Shown: in pieces, positions 11,238 through 21,300 of the stretch
Layout: each line of letters opens with the position of its first letter
Numbering within the stretch: position 1 is the first letter of the stretch
DNA from: Persicaria tinctoria
Lineage: Eukaryota > Streptophyta > Magnoliopsida > Caryophyllales > Polygonaceae
Reading direction: 5' to 3'
NCBI GenBank assembly: GCA_037127255.1
Contig: JBANSL010000005.1
Coordinates: forward strand, 63,239,909 to 63,303,908
DNA length: 64,000 bases
Notes under the pieces: generated by a model
Told to the model about the DNA's origin: nothing
The model's database searches: none
Seen by the model: the letters and a program-made list of their open reading frames with translations, nothing else
Position numbers and translations under genes: made by a program

Positions 11238-12857
11238 AGGCGGAGCTAGGCGGGGGCAAGCGGTAGCATTCGCGCCCCCCCCCCCCCCCCTTCACTCGAC
11301 AAATCACCTATATTTGTTCTACTCGTCGATAGCTTCGTTTTGATATATTATAAGCCTGAATCCAGTGGCGGCCGCAGAAGTCGTCGAAAGGTGGGGCGAA
11401 ATTGAATTATCCACATTTACCTTCACATTACCATTATCAACATGTGCAACTCATTGCGAGGAGTGGATGAACCAACAATTAACACTTTGTTGATTCGAGC
11501 AAAATATTTACCCATACCGAAATCCCTTATCATAATTCATAAACAATGAAATGAACCAACACTTGATTTGAAATTCAAATATTTGATGTAAAATCTTCTT
11601 ATATTCTTTGCTCTGAATCAATTCGAATTTCAACATTTCAATTAGAAAAAATGGATGAAAATAATACGAACTATCCACTGTGAACAAAAAATAATATATC
11701 CGAACTTTAAAAATCACAAATTTATATACAAACTATGTCATATTAAACCAATATTAAAATAATGTCCATCATTTGCAAACCAAAATTAGTTTGAACATTA
11801 AATATAATTAATAAAAGATTTGGGTAAAAAATTGTAAATTAAATGGTGGAAAGTGCAAATCACTGTTCATCTTCTTCATTAATCCAGTGACATACTCAAA
11901 TTGATATGGGCATCGATCTCCTCCCTCAATCTCTCGCTCTCGGTCTTAATTAGTCGATCTCTCAATTACTCCTTGTACAATCTATGGGGCTCAGATTTCA
12001 CTCCCATGGAGACACGCCTCTCTCACGCACAATCTTGACTTTCCGCCCTCTCTCGGATCTCAAGATTGAACAGCTCCCATGGCTGCCTCCCTCGAACTCC
12101 GACTCAATCTCGATTGATCCCTCTTATCCCCATGCCCTCTCCCTCCTATCACCTTGCAATTTTCGATCCCGGGCGAAGACGACGGAGCCCAAATCAAGTC
12201 ACGTATAGGTGGAACCAAGAGGGTTGAAAGGTGGGGCGGCCGCGTACGCGTGCCCCACCCTGCGACCGCCCCTGCCTGAATCCGATAACCGAGTAAAAAG
12301 TTATGAACGTTTGAAAGTTAAACACAGATTAATTATTTCAAATGTCTTTTAATAAATCATGATGCTTTATATTTTACTTAATTTGATATTTTGGTAATGT
12401 AGTTCAACCTAAGAGCTTCGAAACAAGAGGTTATATTACTAAATTCGATAATTATATAAGAAATTATGTTAGTTTAAAGTTTGTATATATCTTGTTACAC
12501 GTTATTGGATGATAAGAGAACAACAAGTTGCATATGACTTTGTGGGTTTCAAACAATATTTTTAGACGAAAAATAATTTTGTTATAGATTAAAACGACAT
12601 CATTTTCCTTTTAAAGAGAAAAATAACAATATAACAACTAATGACATAGTTTTAAACTAAAACACTACAATTTTGAGTAAAAAAACATTGTGTTTTGAAC
12701 TAAAAAAACCTTGTATTGAACTAAAATATATCACCATTCAATGTAAATTAAATATCATAGTTATGCTTCTCTAAACAATAGAAAAATCTACCGAAAAATG
12801 AACAACAGTTTGTATAAAACTTCGCCCCCCCCCCTCGATAAACTCCTAGCTCCGTCC
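11238..12857. mobile_element. Possible outer non-autonomous element with inverted CGGAGCTAGG ends
   Basis: CGGAGCTAGG at 11241-11250 faces its inverted copy CCTAGCTCCG at 12845-12854, and poly-C tracts lie close to both ends (about 11275-11290 and 12824-12835). The region holds the hAT-like element at 11,363-12,274. I could not find a convincing target duplication, so this is tentative. Confidence 0.3.
11363..12274. mobile_element. hAT-like non-autonomous element, 912 bp, 8-bp TSD
   Basis: The 15-bp ends CAGTGGCGGCCGCAG and CTGCGACCGCCCCTG are inverted copies with two mismatches. The same 8 bases, CCTGAATC, lie directly outside both ends (11355-11362 and 12275-12282). The 8-bp duplication and CAGTGGCGG-type ends fit the hAT superfamily. 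The interior has no recognisable transposase; the 74-aa frame at 11,984-12,208 is not recognisable. Confidence 0.8.
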
Positions 12858-13046
12858 CCGTGCATTTTTTATCTTTGGATTTGCGGTATATCTATCAACA
12901 CCCTTAAAAATTGGAGGATCCACCCATAAATGCATCCTTGTAGATAAAGATAATCCGTCCGCATGAACTTAGTTTAACTGATCACAAGAGTGGCATTTAT
13001 AGCAAGAATAAGAAGTCCTGAGTTGGAGAAAAGATTACGGGGCTAT

Positions 13047-13641
13047 CTGTGGCGGTCGCAAAAATTTTTAAAGGGGAGACGGAATTTTTGTTTCGGGATT
13101 TTTTTTTCCTCGTTATATAGAATAAATAAATTTCTAAAAAAAAGGTTGAAAGAAAATCATAAATTGTGGTATAAATATGATGTTTTATCACAAAAATTCA
13201 TACAATAAAATTTAATAACTTTTTTTCATATCTATATATATGATTTAAATATGACACTAATATTAAAAAAATTCATAGGAATGAAAATTAGAAGATTTTT
13301 TTAAAATACTATGTATAGCATAATGAATAGTCTAATGAAAATATTAAAAGAAAACTACAAAATTTGATTTAAATATGACATTTATAATAGAAAAAATTTG
13401 GTAAAAAAAAAGTATTGCATAAAAGTAAAATATTGAGATTTGAACTCATGACCTCTTGCATTATGATCCCTTCCATTTCTTTATCAACTAACCTAGATAA
13501 GTACCCTTGTGTTCTTTTCTACATTTTTTACATTTTTTTTAATTTTTTTACCTTTATTTTTATTTTTTTTAAATACTGCGCATTTCTTTCCCCAAAGGGA
13601 GGGATGACCACCCCCTGCACACCCCTTTGTGTCTGCCACTA
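13047..13641. mobile_element. hAT-like non-autonomous element, 595 bp
   Basis: The ends CTGTGGCGGTCGC and GTGTCTGCCACTA are imperfect inverted copies. GGGGCTAT (13039-13046) and GGGGCCAT (13642-13649) flank them as an 8-bp duplication with one change. The ends resemble those of the 11,363-12,274 element, so the two may be related. The interior is AT-rich without a gene. Confidence 0.6.
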
Positions 13642-13972
13642 GGGGCCATAGAATAAAGAAGCTCAGCATTCATGACTACGACCGTGTTTATCTCACGGAA
13701 TATATAAAAGAATTGCACCACCTCAAACTGTTGAAGGAGAAGAAGGATATCTGATACTCACTTCTCTATCTTTCATAGACAACTCCAAGCTCTTCGAATG
13801 CAATTGTTGATAGTTAAGCTACCACCCCTGATTGCAATATTGGAATAGTCAAAGATCATTTGCCTTAATTTATAATGCTGCTTTTGCGCGATTGCTCCAC
13901 AACAAATGTAGAACTCTAACCGTATTGGTTGTATTACCAAACCATCCACCTATAAACCAATTTTTTTTTAAA

Positions 13973-14556
13973 AATAATACAAACTATCCACATCCACCTA
14001 TAGACCGAAATTAATATGAACGTTAAAATCAACCAAAAATAATACAAATCTTTGAATTCTAACTATGATAACATTCAAAACAAAACTTTATTTATCAAAA
14101 TTCTAAAAATAATCCATTATTAGTCGTACTTTGCACAAATCCACCATTTATCTTTTAAATAGATCAAAGTGACTATTTGTTTGTCCAACTTTGTTCAATA
14201 TACAACCCCAAATTTTAAAATTACACAAAATTATATGAATTGAGGATAAAGTGGGTGTAATTTTATGCAATTTCAAATTAAAAATTGGTTTTTTTTTGTA
14301 ACGTTTGACAAATAAATAGTAGTTTTGGTGTGTTTAAAGATAGAAGGGGTGAATTTATGCAAAGTTCGACTATTTATGGATTTTTTTTTTTTTGTAATTT
14401 TGTTGAATAGAATTTTGTTTTGATTCTTTCCCTAATCCAAATTCAAATAAAAGTTTGTATTATTTTAAGTCAAAAGTTCATAAATTGTAGTATTATTTTT
14501 GGTCAATTTTAAATTTTGTATTAGTTTTGGTTTATACGTTAATAGTTTGTATTATT
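13973..14556. repeat. Degenerate foldback (MITE-like) element
   Basis: The left half (about 13973-14240) is a diverged inverted copy of the right half (about 14290-14556). Matching landmarks are AATAATACAAACTAT at 13973 versus its complement ending at 14556, and AGTCGTACTTTGCA near 14125 versus TGCAAAGTTCGACT near 14359. No coding content. The exact ends and TSD are unclear. Confidence 0.6.
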
Positions 14557-15772
14557 TGAAAAAAAAATGTTCGTATTTTTTTGTTCATATCTAACGGTCG
14601 ATATTATTTTCAGTCATTTTTCATACTTCTAAAATAAATGAATAAAAAAAAAGAAACATAAAAATAAGTCAAAGAATATTATAGTCTCTTACATAAACGG
14701 TGACTTAAATTTTATCCTTTAAAAGTTATATGCGACCAATTCAAATACATCCCATCATGATATGTAGAAGTTAAAAAATTAAACTAAATAAAATCCATAA
14801 GATCTCATATATGTTCTAAAATTATTAACTGGAGTATTTAGTAATGTATTTTTATTTAAAATAAGATCTCATAATACAAACACTTTTAAGAGAATAAAAA
14901 AAATCAAATTTACTAACATACTCAATGAAAAAAATTCAAATACTTTTAGTTGAAAAAAAAATTCAAACTTAGAAAATATGTCAAAAATATCTAAAATTAT
15001 TTAGCAATGTATTATTATTTAAAATAAGAATATGTTTAGGCATACATATAATTTTAATTAATTAATATAATTTAGTTAATTAATAAAATATATAATGTTA
15101 TAACAAAGAAGAAAAATACTAACATACAAAAAAAAAAAGCAAATATCATTTTATTATAGTTTATAAATTTCACAGTTAGAATTATCTTATTGAATAAAAA
15201 AAAACTTAGGTGAATAATGGATAAATTAGAGAAATTGACAAAAAAGAAATATTAAATTAAAACTAAAAACTACAGTATCAATCTTTCCAATTAGGTTAGA
15301 TATTCTTACCAAATAAAAATTACGGAATACAAAATCGCAAATATATGAATAAATACATGTCATTATACTTATAGTATACTACCTCCGTTCATTAATAAAT
15401 GCCTTTTGACTTTTTGACATATTTTTTAAAGAGATAAAAACTAACGAAAATATCAACTTTTTAATTATTTTTTATATATAATTTTATAGTAACTAATTTT
15501 AATAATATTTAAAAATAATAATTAAAAAATTAATATTTTATATAGATGTAGTTCTTTAAAAAGGTATATGTGACATACAATGATTGACACCATTTTTTTT
15601 TTTTTAATTAGGTAAAAATTCGATGGTCAGACATGTCTGACTCATCGAGAGACCGACCGAAGTCGGCAGACGGCGAACCGTCTAACAGAACCACCTACGC
15701 CAGCTTTTGTTTTAGTATTGCATAGAACATCATATAGAGGATAATTCTTTCCTATTTTGTTTATAGAAATAA
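14557..15772. other. AT-rich intergenic DNA with small relics
   Basis: Mostly A/T-rich sequence without ORFs. At about 15,380 (CTACCTCCGTTCATTAATAA) there is a Stowaway-like left end without a matching right end. At about 15,593-15,720 a T-rich run followed by TTAATTAGGTAAAAATTCG looks like the minus-strand tail of a short retroposon, similar to the one at 27,171. Both are tentative. Confidence 0.35.
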
Positions 15773-16432
15773 GGGCAAATTGCATAAAATAGCACGAACT
15801 TTAGGGGTGGTTGCACTCAGTGGCACGAACTTAAACAAATACAAAAATAATCACCAACTTTGGTGTTTAGTTGCGGTCAGTGGCACGTATACCCCCTATC
15901 TCGCTAATGTGGACTAGTAGGGGTGCTTACATGGAATTTTTTTTAATTAAAAAGACATATAGCGATATATGAATTAATGAGAATGCTTATATGTTTTTTT
16001 TATAAAATTAAAAGACATAAAAGATGTGCCAAAATTATGAAAGTAGCTAGGTTCCAATTTTATTTTTTATTTCATGTAATTCCAAATCAAAGATAATTGT
16101 GACAAATATAACATTTGCAAATTAAAATTTGGTACTAGTTATTTTAATTTGCAAATGCTATATTTGTCACAATTATCTTTGATTTGGAATTACATGAAAT
16201 AACGAATAAAATTGGAACCTAGCTAGTTTCATAATTTTGGTACATCTTTTATGTCTTTTTTTTAAAAAAAAATCATGTAAGCACCCCACTAGTCCATATT
16301 AGCGAGATAGGGGTATATGTGCCACTGACCGCAACTAAACACCAAAGTTGGTGATTATTTTTGTATTTGTTTAAGTTCGTGCCACTGAGTGCAACCACCC
16401 CTAAAGTTCGTGCTATTTTATGTAATTTGCCC
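15773..16432. mobile_element. MULE-type MITE: near-perfect 660-bp hairpin with 9-bp TSD
   Basis: The left half and right half are inverted copies of about 320 bp each with few differences, meeting near 16,100 with only a short spacer. The ends are GGGCAAATTGCAT and ATGTAATTTGCCC. TAGAAATAA lies directly outside both ends (15764-15772 and 16433-16441). Long inverted repeats with a 9-bp duplication are typical of Mutator-like MITEs. It ends about 25 bp before a TATA-like sequence upstream of the CTL gene, so it may affect that promoter, and any transcript through it would fold into a long hairpin. Confidence 0.9.
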
Positions 16433-16457
16433 TAGAAATAACTACGGAGTATTTTCT

Positions 16458-16770
16458 TATATATATCCCTCCCCAAATCCCTCTCAAAAAACAAACAAAT
16501 AATTTAAATCCCATGAAGGAATTGAAGAGCCCTTCACAAGATTCACAAGAGAGAGAGAGAGAGAGAGGCGGCAAGTGGGAGAAGATATCTAACTGCTTCA
16601 ACCCATTCTGAATCCCCCAAAATCATTCTCCAATCGCTGAATCAGTCGTCTTCAATCCTCTCTCTCCCACTTCCAGTTCCAGTTCCTTGCACGCCACGCA
16701 CCCATTCCCGTTTCTCTAGGTTGTTTCTTCAACATCCTCTCCTCCCTCGAAATCATATATTCATTCGATC
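16458..16770 (+). promoter_or_regulatory. Probable core promoter and 5' UTR of the CTL-like gene
   Basis: A TATATAT run starts at 16458, and about 300 bp of C/T-rich leader with a (GA)n tract (about 16,551-16,566) precedes the ATG at 16771. This fits a plant promoter with a long 5' UTR. The transcription start cannot be fixed from sequence. Confidence 0.4.
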
Positions 16771-18042
16771 ATGGAGGTCGAAGCTCCAAGAAAACCCATC
16801 CATGGCTTCCTCCTCAAGAAGCCCTTCACAATACTCTTCTTCCTCCATCTCCTCATTGTCGCGGTCCTCGTCGCAGCTCTCCTCATCCATGGCTTCCTCA
16901 TCTCCCCCAACCCCCGCCACCACTTCCACCCACTCCAATGGTTCCTCCCGCTCTTCGCCTCCATAGCCGCCGCCTTGATTTCCTCCTTTTCTTGGCTGCT
17001 CATCACTCGGCTTACCCCTTCCGGAGCGCTCAAATCCGCGCTCTGGTCAGCCCCCTGTCTTATCCTCGCCACCGGAGTCGTCCTTGTCATGACAGGATCG
17101 CCTGCGGATTTGGGCGTCGGGATCGTCGCAATCGTCTTCGCTGTTGCGCTTTCCGTGTACGGATGCTCGGTGATTCCCCAATTACGCCACGCCGTTCGAA
17201 TTCTGAAGATCTGTAGCGAGTTTTCGCCCCCGGGGAGTGTTGCGTTGACGGCTGCGGCGGTCAACGCAAGCGCCGTTTACTCTTGTTTCTTGGTCGGTGG
17301 GATCGGAGGCGCGAGGGCGGGGTCGGTGGGGGGATGCGCGGTGCCGGCGGTGATCCTAATCAGCTTGGGATGGACAATGCAGGTGATGAAGAACGTGGTC
17401 AGAGTGGGATTGTCGCGATCTCACCACCTCAAATTCCTCCAAGACATCGATGATGATGATGGATCCTTGAGAGAGAGGGTTTGGGAATCGATGGAGGCGA
17501 TTTGCTTGGGATCGTTGCTTGTGCCGGTGATTGGGCTGGTGAGGGGATTGGCCAGGGCAATGGAGGCAGCATCCGGAGGGAGCGACGAGTTCATGTTCTC
17601 GTGCAACCATTGCTACTCGAGCATAGCTTCGAGGATGATAAGGCATGTGAACCGATGGGGGTTCGTCCACGTTGGGGCTTACACAAAGGGGATAATGCAG
17701 GCTTCTAGGGACACCTGGGAGCTCTTTGAGAGGGCCAATCTACTTCCGGTCATCGACTCCGACATCACTAACTCCTTCTACTTCCTCAGTGGCGTCGCTG
17801 GCGGCGCCCTCAGCAGCCTCGTTGCCGGAATTTGGGCCTTTGTGGTGCACAAAGGCTACACCACCGAGGTTTCTGTCTATGCATTTCTCATAGGATACTC
17901 GTTGACTCGAATAGCCTTGGCTTGGCCTCAATCATCGCTACTCGCTTACTATGTTGCTTACTCGGAGAATCCAGACTGCGTTCATTTCGATGGGACCATT
18001 GAAGTTCGTATGCACGAGCTCCAGACACATCAACCTCCTTAA
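16771..18042 (+). CDS. Choline transporter-like (CTL/PNS1 family) membrane protein, 423 aa
   Basis: Single-exon gene for a multi-pass membrane protein. Hydrophobic segments are visible at about residues 20-43, 55-78, 88-108, 112-131, 158-180, 186-206, 240-262, 330-356 and 362-390. The C-terminal half carries the family hallmark FVHVGAYTKGIMQASRDT, followed by SGVAGGALSSLVAG. This is the choline transporter-like domain (Pfam PF04515). Family members are linked to choline or ethanolamine movement and membrane-lipid supply; plant homologues are annotated as plasma-membrane choline transporter family proteins, mostly without tested substrates. The start is the first ATG of the long frame and is followed by a typical short cytosolic N-terminus. 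The high GC of the 5' half is normal for an intronless plant gene. It converges on the ABCG gene, with 326 bp between stop codons. Confidence 0.85.
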   Translation: MEVEAPRKPIHGFLLKKPFTILFFLHLLIVAVLVAALLIHGFLISPNPRHHFHPLQWFLPLFASIAAALISSFSWLLITRLTPSGALKSALWSAPCLILATGVVLVMTGSPADLGVGIVAIVFAVALSVYGCSVIPQLRHAVRILKICSEFSPPGSVALTAAAVNASAVYSCFLVGGIGGARAGSVGGCAVPAVILISLGWTMQVMKNVVRVGLSRSHHLKFLQDIDDDDGSLRERVWESMEAICLGSLLVPVIGLVRGLARAMEAASGGSDEFMFSCNHCYSSIASRMIRHVNRWGFVHVGAYTKGIMQASRDTWELFERANLLPVIDSDITNSFYFLSGVAGGALSSLVAGIWAFVVHKGYTTEVSVYAFLIGYSLTRIALAWPQSSLLAYYVAYSENPDCVHFDGTIEVRMHELQTHQPP

Positions 18043-18368
18043 TGTTCCTTCTTACATACTACTTAGCTCTACAGATTCTGCAATGGAATGATTCCAGATT
18101 CCTTGTTGTAAATACAATTACATATACGTGTTTGGTTGATGTAAAGGCAGAGATCCAAAGAGCAATTTTCAAGCTTTGGTGCAAAATTCGCGAGCATGTT
18201 GTAGTGGTTGGTTGAACCCCTTCCGCCAACAACATAACCTAACTTTGAAATTGCAATCCCATGTGATGTAAGCAGTAAACAGATGAGATGATTCAATTCA
18301 ACTTGTAGTTGTTTTATAACCCATATAACAAAAGTAAACGAGAGATGGAACAAAATATTTGCAGTTCA
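18043..18368. other. Shared 3' region between convergent CTL and ABCG genes
   Basis: Contains the 3' UTRs of both genes. No additional gene seen. Confidence 0.5.
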
Positions 18369-21300
18369 TCATCTCTTTTGGAAGTTGAAGGATTTCATGG
18401 CAAAGGCGAAGGTAACTATAAAAATGAGGCAAAAACCGACTACAGCAAGGGCAGCGACGCTGAGGAACTCGTGTTTGTATCCAAAATGGTCTTTCAGATA
18501 CTGCTTTATTGGTATCGATTGGTATGACCCTGCAAGCTTCATCGGCTCATCAAGGTCCCCGTACTGGGATGTCAACAGACCATACAGGCTCCAGGCTACG
18601 GGGTTTGCCCAGTAGTACCACCTCCACCATACGGGTATCCTCTGCATTTACCCATATCGGAATTTATGTCAACTATAGTCTTAATGTAGCAGCCGAGGAA
18701 AGAAAGAAAGAAACAAGATATGAGCATGTTACCATCCAAGGAATCATGAAGCCACTGAAGAGATTCCACAACATGAAGAAAGGAGCACCGAGGATGGCAG
18801 CGACATTGTGATTTGGGGCGACAGAAATGATCATCATCCCGAAGAAGGTGAAGTAGAGCAAGGTGAAGTACATGAAGAACAGGTACCATGCACACTTAAA
18901 AATGTCCCACTCGAAGGACGCCATGGAGTAGAAGATGCCGCTGTAGATGATGGACTGTACAAGCACATAAGGGAACTCGATTGTGACCTGTCCAAGGGAT
19001 TGATTATTTGTACAGTGAGTTGTACAGACTCATTATAGGAAGGTACCTGAGCAAGTGAGTGTACAGAATCATTGATTATATGTGCAACTGAGTTTACCTG
19101 AGCAAATGCAAATGGAAGTGCCGAGTACATTCCTGCAGCTCTTTCTCTGTATGAGACTGACCTTTCCACGGAAACAACAGGTTGAACGGCTGTGGAGTTG
19201 GTGATTCCAATGAATAGGACTGCTGAGTACATAGATCCCATAGCATTAAGGATATCTTGTTGAGTATCCCTTCAAACATGAACGAACATATGGTGTAAAT
19301 TCAAGATTCGGATGGAAGCAAATATATGGTAGATAAACTATGCAACACAAATTCATATCCAACAAAGAAGCGAGGATGAACCTTTTAGAACCGAACTTCC
19401 AACAGATAGTACCAAACATAAGTGATATGATGACCGTGTAGAAGAAGCGGACAGCAGTGTACTGTGGGTTCCGCCAGTAAGAGAGGTTTTGCTTCCAAAA
19501 GCATGCACTAAATTGAGAAAAGAATGACTGAGAATACTTGGTGGGGAAGCTCAAGTCCTCCGAATCCAACTCCGGTTTACTTAAGCGTGCTACTTTATGC
19601 TTATTAATCCTGCAGGATAAGTAAACACATGGAAGTGAAAACTCTGTCTAGCTAGTATCTAGAGTTGAGCATTATTGGAAGTTCAGGCCTACCGAAATAG
19701 AATTGATTGTCGGTATACTTCAGCAAAGTCCATCCCAAGACGAGCTTCCTCTGCAGGAGAGGTAACATCTAGAACCCAGGCAGCTGGGTTTTGACCGGAC
19801 TTGATCTTCTGGATGCCTTCAATTGACTAGTTTGACAAGGAAATAAGTAAAACTAGTAGGCATCAATCTTGTGTATGCTTGGAAATCTTAAACAGTTCTC
19901 ATTCTGGAAAACAAATTTACCTCGAAGTATTTGATGAGGTCACGGGATCTGTAGCCCAGGGGCCCTGCATAAATCAGTTTCCCTCCACGCTTCATCAACA
20001 AGAGCTGCAACGATGCGTAAATTTTTATACTATGACACACAATGACATGGAGAAAGGGGAAATTAAATAGTAAGAAAGAAGCATGTAAGGTTGAGTGATC
20101 AAAGGACCTCATCAAAAGATTCAAAAATATCTATGCTGGGTTGATGGATGGTGCAAACTATCGTCCGCCCTGTGTTGACAATATTCCTCACTGTTCTCAT
20201 CACAATGGCAGCAGACCTAGCATCCAGGCCAGAGGTAGGCTCATCCATGAACACAATTGAAGGATTGGCTACGAGTTCGACAGCAATAGTCAATCTTTTT
20301 CTTTGCTCTGTGGACAGTCCATCGACTCCAGGCATACCGGCTAATGCTCTTCGAAGCTCAGTGAGCTCAACAAGTTCCATAACCTCTTCAACAAAACTCT
20401 GCATTTAACCAACAAACGAAATAAGCCAGCGCTCAGGCACAGCTAGACATAACTTTATGGAGTATTAGTGAATAAAAGTTACCATTTTTGTCCTCAGATC
20501 CACATGAGAAGGTAACCGCAGCCACGCAGAAAACAGAAGTGACTCATACACAGTTAAACACGGGGAATGAACATCATTCTGTTCGCAATACCCAGAAATC
20601 CTCGCAAAAGTCTCTTGCTTCTTGGGGTGGCCAGAAATGTAAATGCTCCCTTCGACAGTTCCACCAGTTTTTCTGCCAGCTAGGACATCCATAAGAGTCG
20701 TCTTTCCAGCACCACTTACTCCAACCAATGCAGTAAGAATGCCAGGTCTAAATGTCCCAGTGACATTCACCAACAGCTGAAGTCTGTCTGCAACTACACC
20801 TTGCTGTTTAAGCTCCTGAAGCAATACCAAGATAATAATGAGTATCTCGATGGAAATACACTCAAATAAAAAGAAGACTAGGGGGAGGTATGAACTGCAT
20901 CCATGTAGAGATGTGAAGAAGTACTGGCTTACCACCGGGACATCTACATAGTAGCAAATATTGCTGAAACACATGGAAAGAGGTTGAAACGGAAGCACCA
21001 TCCCTTTCATTACTTTGGAGTCTCTTCTTCCTGTAGGAATGTTATAGAAGAGTATAACAAAATTAGAAATGGAAAATGAGAGATGAAAAGGGAAAGGATA
21101 CAGTATTGCTTTGGTATAGCATAAATGTTTGGTTGACAAAACCAAAATGAAAATATATACCAGTGAATGAGAATGATTGTTGCAAAAATTCACCAAGCTC
21201 TAAGGCGTCATTTTCTTCCTCTACTTCCTTGTCTTCTTTGTGGTGTTTTCTCTTAGAAATGATAGCTTGCCTCATTCCCACAGCTGCAATCATTAGATGA

